In this document: positions 55,809 to 64,000 of the stretch, one piece after another
How positions within the stretch are numbered: the first letter of the stretch is position 1
How the letters are laid out: each line of letters starts with the position of its first letter
From: Podospora comata
Lineage: Eukaryota > Ascomycota > Sordariomycetes > Sordariales > Podosporaceae
Assembly: GCA_017354895.1 (NCBI GenBank)
Contig: CP071495.1
Coordinates: 2,897,001-2,961,000, forward strand
DNA length: 64,000 nt
Direction: 5' to 3'
Program-made: the position numbers and the translations under genes
Notes under the pieces: generated by a model
What the model saw: only the letters and a program-made list of their open reading frames with translations
Told to the model about the DNA's origin: nothing
Database searches by the model: none

Positions 55809-55891
55809 TTTTGCATGTTTGTTTGCATGTTTGTTTGCATGTTTGTTTGCATGTTTGTATGCATGTTTGTTTGCATGTTTGTTTGAATGTT
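55809..55891 (+). repeat. 12-nt tandem repeat (TTTGCATGTTTG)n
   Basis: About seven head-to-tail copies, five of them nearly identical and the last diverged. It begins about 200 bp after the CHY/RING stop and is probably in its 3' flank or UTR. Read as protein it gives CMFV repeats, but nothing suggests translation. Confidence 0.9.
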
Positions 55892-55895
55892 TTTC

Positions 55896-55900
<5 letters not shown>

Positions 55901-55927
<27 letters not shown>
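55901..55927. repeat. (CT)n dinucleotide tract followed by poly-T
   Basis: About 13 CT units followed directly by a T-run of about ten bases, ten bases after the 12-nt repeat array. Confidence 0.9.
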
Positions 55928-55935
<8 letters not shown>

Positions 55936-55992
55936 TCTCTGTTTGGTATTGACCTGTGGTTTTGAGGAGGTTATAACTTTTTCTCAATTCTG

Positions 55993-55997
<5 letters not shown>

Positions 55998-56038
<41 letters not shown>
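55998..56038. repeat. (TG)n dinucleotide tract
   Basis: About 20 uninterrupted GT units. The purity suggests a young, length-variable microsatellite. Confidence 0.95.
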
Positions 56039-57003
56039 TTATGTCGGACTACCTATGATATATAACACGTTTTGTTTACTGTTCCCATTTCATCATGACA
56101 GCAATTTTTTCAGGAAATATTTTGCCGAGTGATGTTAACTAGGACACAAGTTCTTGGAATGTCTCCTCTTCTTCCTAACCTGCGGTCCGTCATGTTAATC
56201 TATAACTCTTTGTGTTGGACATCAAAGAGTGATACCGAGGTTCTGTCTATGAATAGTGAACACGTTAAGGCTTGACTGGAACTCATTTCCGGCTTGTAGT
56301 GCAGATATCCTAGCAGGTCGTGGATACAATAACATACAATAATTGATACTACAAGTCAGTAATAGGTATAATAACATCAACTTATACCCTTTAAATAGAA
56401 AACAGGCCTTTCACTATCTCCCAAGGCCTATTAATTATCCTTCGAGGTACGGTTCAGTCCTTTGGCAGTGCCAGTTATTTTGTCAACAGCGTACTTAGGT
56501 AGCTACAAGAGTTCACCCATATCTGATAGCCGCACGAGGCAGATGACAGAGTTGGAAAGGCTATGGCTCACCATTCGAAAAGCTCAGCGGCGTGGCGCAA
56601 GCAAGGCTCAAAGTCACAACGGAGGGGACCAGCAGGCATTCTCAACAAGCTCGATTCATCGTCCAAGGTAAGCTGTGCCCATTTCATGTCCCGGACCTTC
56701 AAGTCACTGACGGACCACGCAACCTTCCCGCGGGCATTTCCCCCCTCTATCGGACCCAGCTCGTGGTTCTACCTCTCTGGGCCCCGGTCATCATTCATTT
56801 GCGTACCGGTTGTGGATATCATGCACCTTTTGGACCAAGGGATTTAAACGCGACGCGACAAAGAACGCCCGGAACACACGTGTGGTTCGTTCATGCCGTC
56901 AAATTCTCAGCTGAAGAGCCATCAGATTTTTATTCCGTAAATGCTGAATACAGCCCCAAAAACCCGTTCGCCCCGCCCAGCCGATTCAGGAAAAAAGGAC
57001 GAT

Positions 57004-57711
57004 TTAGAACTCTGTTGGTGGTTGGTTAGTCAAGACTGTTGCTCCCAAAGCCCAAGGAGACCGAGGAAAACATACTGAGAGGAGTGAAGAACCATCTGTT
57101 CTTGCCGCTGGTGTAGCGCTCCTCAAGGACCTTCTTGACGTTCTTCTTGGCGTCCTCACGCTGGGAGACCTCCTTGAAGGTATCGGCGGAGATGGCGTTC
57201 TTGAGACCCTCGAGCTCGAGAGTGTAGCGGGTGGGCATCAAGTGGTTGTAGTTGATGACCTTGATGAAGGGCTTGACCTTCGACCGCTTCTCCTGCCTGG
57301 TCTTGGACATGCGGCGGGTGATCTTGCTGGGGTAACGCTCGATACCGGCAACGATGGCGTGGCCGTAGGGGTGGTTCTTGGAGCCGGTGTCAACGGGCTG
57401 GATGATGACAACCTGCAGAAATCGCCCAGTCAGTACTCTTGTTGTCCTTGCGCAATCTGTTTCCTTTCTGTAGTTCTCCCTCTCCCCACGGTCGCCGTCC
57501 TCGCAAATGTCCGCTCCGATTCCCGATTCACTCCTCTCAGTCATCCAACCATTGAATTCCCATTTCCCATTCGATGTTTTGCTACTCGGACACTCGATGA
57601 CTGGCGATTGGGGGGTGAGGAAGATGGGTTCGGTGAAAATCGTCGTACCTTCTTGCCGGCATAGCGGCCCCTGGTGACAAGGCACACTCTCGAGGTCTTC
57701 AAGAACTTCAT
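57004..57711 (-). CDS. RPL27: 60S ribosomal protein eL27
   Basis: Exons 57711-57649, 57412-57076 and 57011-57004 give exactly 135 residues, the family's size. The first exon encodes MKFLKTSRVCLVTRGRYAGKK with the start of the KOW-type RNA-binding motif, and the second continues VVIIQPVDTGSKNHPYGHAIVAGIERYP and the basic SKITRRMSKTRQEKRSKVKPF. The last exon contributes only the final Lys-Phe and stop, restoring the universal FFTPLKF-type end. The first intron (236 nt) is longer than most in the window, as usual for fungal ribosomal protein genes. eL27 is a structural protein of the large ribosomal subunit. The gene is divergent from NCE101 with 429 bp between start codons. Confidence 0.96.
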
Positions 57712-58140
57712 TTTGTCGGTTCTGTTGTCGAAGAAGTAGGTTAGTTACTGGGGAAGGGGAAAAGTCGTGGAGACAATTTTTTCGAAATGGCAGCAAAAGA
57801 GGGGGGCGTGACATACCTGTTGTTGCCTTTCCCTGGAGGTCGACTGCGGGCACGGAGAGTGAGAGACAGAACCGTTCTTGAGAAAGCACCCGAAATAATT
57901 TCAGTTTGTGGGCTGCCAAAATTCGAGCGGGCAAGGCGGATTGGCCCGTTAAAAAAATTGATGACTAAGGAATGGCCAGTGCGCCAGGTTCCTTGCTTCA
58001 CTCTTGGCTCTGCGTGCCAAGGCCCCAGCTGCAAAAGGTGGGGCAGCTCGAGAGCGCAAGCAAGACAACTGCGACTTTGAAGTTCAATCTTGCAAAGTCC
58101 AACCCCTCCAAGATATTGTCCAGCAAGAATAACCACAACC
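57712..58140. promoter_or_regulatory. Shared divergent promoter region of eL27 and NCE101
   Basis: Only 429 bp separate the two start codons, so both promoters lie here or overlap. A strongly expressed ribosomal gene faces a small membrane-protein gene. I did not recognise a specific binding site. Confidence 0.55.
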
Positions 58141-58371
58141 ATGTCTCCCCCAAGATACATCATCTCCCGCGTCGCGGACCCCATTTTCGCCGTATTCATT
58201 GGTCTCTCTGCAGCTGCCACGAGGATCAACCGTGAGGAGAAGGAGAAGGGGAGGTCTACACAGCAGACTCTGGAGACACTCCGCAGGTGAGGTTATTCAC
58301 ATGTGTCTGGGTGCAACATTTGTATTTACATGTCATTGTTCAGGCGCCTTGGCTTCCCAAAGAACTCGTAA
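58141..58371 (+). CDS. NCE101: NCE101-like small membrane protein
   Basis: This small gene has exons 58141-58286 and 58344-58371, giving 57 residues. It begins MSPPRYIISRVADPIFAVFIG, the conserved N-terminus of the Nce101 family. One hydrophobic helix (about 14-28, PIFAVFIGLSAAAT) is followed by RINREEKEKGRS. Reading through the donor stops after LRR, while splicing the 57-nt intron gives LRRRLGFPKNS. Either form is possible, and the spliced form fits the charged tail expected. Yeast Nce101 was named for effects on non-classical (signal-peptide-independent) export, but its mechanism is not settled. The gene converges on the TTC36 gene with 168 bp between stops. Confidence 0.8.
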
Positions 58372-58539
58372 AAATGTATCGCCTATATACATACCATATA
58401 TAGCTAGCTACCTTAGCTACCCTTCGCCCAACGAATGAACCACCAACGCCAGTTACCCTATGCAGACCGATAGAAAGACATTCGGATATCAGCGCTTGAC
58501 ATCATCAATGATACTTCCAACTCCCGTTTCATGTCCGAA

Positions 58540-59343
58540 CTATGGAGAAATGCCCGGCCCATACTCCTTCTTCATAGCTTCGCGAACCATCTGCCCGCAT
58601 AGCTTAGCTGTTGGATTTGTGCTCACAGCCAACCCCTTGGCGATCTCGTTGCCGTACCTCCCGCCCAGGGCAAAGTCTGCAGAGGCGTGCTCTTCAAACT
58701 CGATCTTTGTCCACTTCGCCTCCGGCCGCTCCTCGTCAACAAGCACAGATTTTGTCAACATCAGCTTGGAAGTCATGAGATATATGGCGGCCCTTTGCGT
58801 GTGAGCATTGGATAAGGTCTTGGTCACCTGGGGAGAGAGTCGGGAGTATCGTGTGGTTGGCGTAAGAAGCGAGATGGCTCGGTCGAGATCTCCTAGAAGA
58901 ATCTTCCCTACTCTGACGCGCTCGGCATCACCGACATTCTGTCGCAATGCTTGTGGTAGCCTGGGGGCGTCGGAAACCAGAATCGCATCGCCATAAAGCC
59001 GCCTAAGCGCTTGCGCCCTGTTGTTGTGCGCGCTCGCATACTGAGGGTATTCTTCGATGAGCTGGTCAAAAGATGCAACTGCTTTGCGATATCCTTCCAA
59101 GACCTCCTCGCTAGGGCCTGTTCTTGCTGGGTTGGCTTTGAGGTTTTGGACCTCTACGTTCTGAATGGAAAGGATGATATCACGCTCCCTTTGCGCGATG
59201 GATTGATACAGAGCCGGGTCGGAAATGTGCGGGTCTTTTGGGAGAGTCGAGTCGACCTGAATCGCCAGAGCCGGATCATATTCGGGGTCCTTGATTTTTT
59301 CGAGCACGTTGATATCGCGCTGGGTCAGGTCAAGATAGGCCAT
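58540..59343 (-). CDS. TTC36: Tetratricopeptide repeat protein 36 (TTC36) homologue
   Basis: This intronless gene encodes 267 residues. It begins MAYLDLTQRDINVLEKIKDPEYDP and contains a TPR region with the TTC36 pattern: YRKAVASFDQLIEEYPQYASAHNNRAQALRRLYGD (about 85-120), a second helical pair with LGDLDRAISLL, and a third with NAHTQRAAIYL. The C-terminus, FEEHASADFALGGRYGNEIAKGLAVSTNPTAKLCGQMVREAM, is the most conserved block of the family. TTC36 in mammals has been reported to stabilise 4-hydroxyphenylpyruvate dioxygenase. It is striking that the next gene here, 1.1 kb away and divergent, is HPPD (see findings). There is no signal or membrane segment, so it should be cytosolic. Identification is firm; function in fungi is unknown. 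Confidence 0.88.
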   Translation of the reverse strand: MAYLDLTQRDINVLEKIKDPEYDPALAIQVDSTLPKDPHISDPALYQSIAQRERDIILSIQNVEVQNLKANPARTGPSEEVLEGYRKAVASFDQLIEEYPQYASAHNNRAQALRRLYGDAILVSDAPRLPQALRQNVGDAERVRVGKILLGDLDRAISLLTPTTRYSRLSPQVTKTLSNAHTQRAAIYLMTSKLMLTKSVLVDEERPEAKWTKIEFEEHASADFALGGRYGNEIAKGLAVSTNPTAKLCGQMVREAMKKEYGPGISP

Positions 59344-61704
<2,361 letters not shown>

Positions 61705-62682
61705 ATATAGCTAGGGGTTAACTTGCATTTGGGGCGTTATAATTTGGGATGGGATTCATGATGGCATGATGGGAGGTAAAATTGATATTTGGGATTTTGT
61801 CAACAATGATCAAGAGTTGTTTGATCATCTGTCTATGGCTCGGAGTGACATGAGAAAAGTGGTTGGCTATGAATGTTCAACATATGCGGACGACTTCGAA
61901 TATACAATGATCTTTTCAAATAGGACATGATTTCCGCTGAAGGACAGAGACATCCTGAGCGTGAAGAATACACACATAAAAGCTGTATTGAACTCAATGG
62001 TTGTTTGTTTCGTCTGATGAAGCCATCAAATCTCACATTCGCCATATACACCGAGAATTCAGCAATCCTCTCAGAGAAACTCCCATTCTCCTATGTAGTA
62101 CTAAAACAGATCCCTACCCCAAGCCCCTTATCCCTCTCCCTATGTGCCCCGCTTCCTATCATCATGCATGTCCCATCCATGTCTTTGTTACATGTTGTTC
62201 ATGACGCCCCTTTTGTAGACCTTTATTTCCCCACACGCAAAACTCAAAAAGAAATCAAAATCTCTCCCCCTCTCATCTTTCGCTGGTCTATGTATGATGA
62301 TGGTGTGTGAAGAAGGTAAAATAAAAAACAACAGATCCGCCATTCCTGAATACTCCTGCCTTTCCACCAGAGCGAGCCAAGGAAAAGGAGCTCAAAAGAA
62401 GTTGGCGAACAAATGAAGGTAGTAAAATATGTGCTGGAAAGAAGTGGCGCAGCGCTTGCCAAAGTTCGTGGTCATCAGTAGAAGGTAGTCTTGGTCATTT
62501 GTGGTGAGAACAAAAGCCGTCAGTGTCCCATCAAGTTGTGGTGTGTGTGTCAGTTGTTCTCGAACGAGTGTGGAGCTGGACGAAGGCTCGATTAAACTCC
62601 GTATAGGGTTAACACTAAATGGGAGAATTAAAAATGTATAGGATGCCATTAATTCCCCGTCCGGTGGGCGTCGTCGTGTCGT
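61705..62682. other. Convergent intergenic region
   Basis: This 1.0 kb gap lies between the HPPD and transporter 3' ends. It is AT-rich at 61860-62340. No gene is seen, only short overlapping frames. Confidence 0.5.
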
Positions 62683-63938
62683 CTATAGTCTGGCGATGCC
62701 GATCTTGTTCTTGGCCTCGTTCAGGTATTCGGTGGGGTCCATGCCCGGCGCATAGGTAGGGGCGAGACCGCCGAGGAGGACAAAGACGGTCATGACAGTG
62801 AAGAGCATGATCGAAATGCGGCGGAGGATGGGGCGGCGGTTGCCAAAGTCAGCCCATTGGCGACCAGCCTCGCCAGCATAGCCCTTGATGGCCTCGTAGC
62901 CGAGCTTGTAGTAGACCATGCCACCAAGGGCGATGCTGTAACCAAAGAACTGGAGGCCAGTAACCTGGGTGCCCCAGATGATCATGGAGGCAACAACAAG
63001 GAGCACATCTTTGAGCACACCGCAGAGGGTAAGGACGAGCGAAGAAGTCTTGCCAATCTGTGGAGAAGGGGTTAGCAGCGTACATGGCGTTGCGTCTGAG
63101 GGGGGGCCAAGACTTACCAAGAAGACAACCGAGACATTGAGGGCGAAAGCGCACAAGCCGTTGAGGAAGAAGGTCATGAAACCAACGTCATACACCTCCT
63201 GCATGCTAAGCTTGGGGAACTCCCAGAAGAGAGCAACGACAAAGTTCATGGCAGCGCAAACTGGGGCGAAGTAGTAGAGCGACACCAAGGGGTCCATCTT
63301 GAACTCAGCCGAGCTCAGAAGGCGCTGAACCATGGTCAAGCGGAGGGCCTCGAAGGCAATGCCGAAGATCTGGTAGATGAAGCCGATCCAAACAAACTTG
63401 ATCTCGCCAATCGACGCGATGACCACACCGACGACAATGACTGAGACGTTGAGGAAGACCTTCAGGTTAGGCTGAGAGACGCCGAGCGCCCAGCTAGAAA
63501 AGAGGACGAAGACAGGAGTGGTAGCCTGGGTAGCACGGTTAGCCCAACAATGCGTACGTCTGTAGATTCCAATCGCTGCAACTCACCTTGAGCATCTGGA
63601 TGAAGGCAACGCTAAGGTAGAGATAGGTCAAGTTGCCGCAAATCAAGCTCAAGCTGAAGAAGAAACCAATCGGAACAATGGCGCGAAGGTAGACCCGGCC
63701 AGTCATCTTGACCGTCTTGCGGCCATCGAGGAGAGTGGTGTAGCGAGCAAGGAGCTGGGTCATGACGGTAGCGAACACCAAATGGAAGGTCGTGAGGATG
63801 ACCGGGTATTCTGGCAAGTCTTAGCATGTGTTCTGCTTCCTGGTGCATTCCTGGTTGTAGGCGTCCTTACCGAACCCGAGCGTGGAGAGAATCCATTTGT
63901 TGAAGAGGATGACGGAGGAACTCAGGGAAATCCAGATG
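62683..63938 (-). CDS. Triose-phosphate/nucleotide-sugar transporter family protein (partial)
   Basis: This is the C-terminal part of a drug/metabolite-transporter-superfamily protein of the TPT (DUF250) branch. The visible exons are 63938-63871, 63810-63587, 63525-63118 and 63057-62683, all in frame, and the 5' end lies off the right edge. It reads IWISLSSSVILFNKWILSTLGF, the family entry signature, then EYPVILTTFHLVFATVMTQLLAR and ICGNLTYLYLSVAFIQMLKATTPVFV with the conserved Lys-Ala-Thr-Pro region, GVVIASIGEIKF, FEALRLTMVQ (conserved Arg), SLYYFAPVCA and LVLTLCGVLKDVLLVVASMIIWG. About nine hydrophobic helices are present. These proteins exchange phosphorylated C3-C6 compounds or nucleotide sugars across Golgi, ER or other membranes. 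The ligand is not predictable here. Confidence 0.88.
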
Positions 63939-64000
63939 CTACGAGACAAGACCAATTAGTTATCTGAGCATTCGCGTGGTTTTAGGAGTGTCGGCTGCTC

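Larger units (their letters stand above)
55606..57003. other. Intergenic with three microsatellites
   Basis: This 1.4 kb gap carries a 12-nt tandem repeat, a CT tract and a TG tract (listed separately), followed by an AT-rich stretch at about 56040-56460. The remainder has overlapping short frames and no recognisable gene. Confidence 0.5.

Noticed and set aside
56040-56460. AT-rich stretch that might be a decayed mobile element
   Set aside because: No terminal repeats, target-site duplication or coding remnant could be recognised. Low GC alone is not enough.
57413-57648. Possible intronic C/D-box snoRNA in eL27
   Set aside because: CTGA and GATGAC-like strings occur, but not in a consistent C/D arrangement with a terminal stem.

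Overview
This 64 kb window comes from the nuclear genome of a filamentous ascomycete, most likely Sordariomycetes and probably Sordariales (Podospora/Chaetomium-like). The evidence is short (about 50-130 nt, occasionally longer) GT-AG introns with GTAAGT/GTATGT donors and CTAAC/CTGAC branch points, GC-rich exons, 5' regions full of pyrimidine tracts, and families typical of these fungi (DUF2293 protein, SKG6-like membrane protein, a HET-E-type NLR relic, a fungal HNH_2 protein). No virus-like element, intact transposon, CRISPR array, rRNA or convincing tRNA was seen.

Layout, left to right. 1-1.8 kb is an accessory edge: an HNH_2-type nuclease gene running off the left end and a collapsed NACHT-WD40 (NLR) pseudogene. 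The rest is a housekeeping block. 2.3-9.1 kb: DET1-like phosphoglycerate-mutase-fold phosphatase, PRKRIP1 homologue, chaperonin CCT3. 10.0-17.4 kb: single-pass membrane protein and HECT E3 ligase HUL4. 19.3-27.9 kb: BAHD-type acyltransferase, DUF2293 protein, DHX35-like DEAH helicase. 30.1-37.1 kb: SKG6-like membrane protein, GET2, and a TDT/SLAC1-type anion transporter. 39.4-49.5 kb: PRPP synthetase with a large insert, RNA polymerase III subunit RPC9, an atypical Rho-like GTPase, tRNA pseudouridine synthase DEG1/PUS3, PIG-H/GPI15, and a delta-9 acyl-CoA desaturase fused to cytochrome b5. 51.2-59.3 kb: endonuclease/exonuclease/phosphatase-family protein, CHY/RING E3 ligase, ribosomal protein eL27, NCE101, TTC36 homologue. 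60.4-64 kb: 4-hydroxyphenylpyruvate dioxygenase and a triose-phosphate/nucleotide-sugar transporter running off the right end.

The genes do not form a pathway cluster. They are independent core functions (protein folding and ubiquitylation, tail-anchored and GPI-anchored protein biogenesis, tRNA/RNA metabolism, lipid desaturation, tyrosine catabolism), transcribed from both strands. Convergent neighbours are tightly packed (49-168 bp) and divergent promoter regions are long (mostly 1-2 kb).

I found no clear undescribed system. The best leads are: (1) a saw-tooth GC skew, in which coding strands run C-rich to G-rich and often reset after an intron; (2) a 78-codon open frame directly after the TAG stop of the anion transporter; (3) a Rho-like GTPase whose DxxG switch reads DTSS; (4) a hydrophobic upstream ORF overlapping the transporter start; and (5) two in-frame starts in DEG1 that would give a mitochondrial and a cytoplasmic/nuclear form. 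Exon boundaries were set by eye, but nearly all give exact reading frames.
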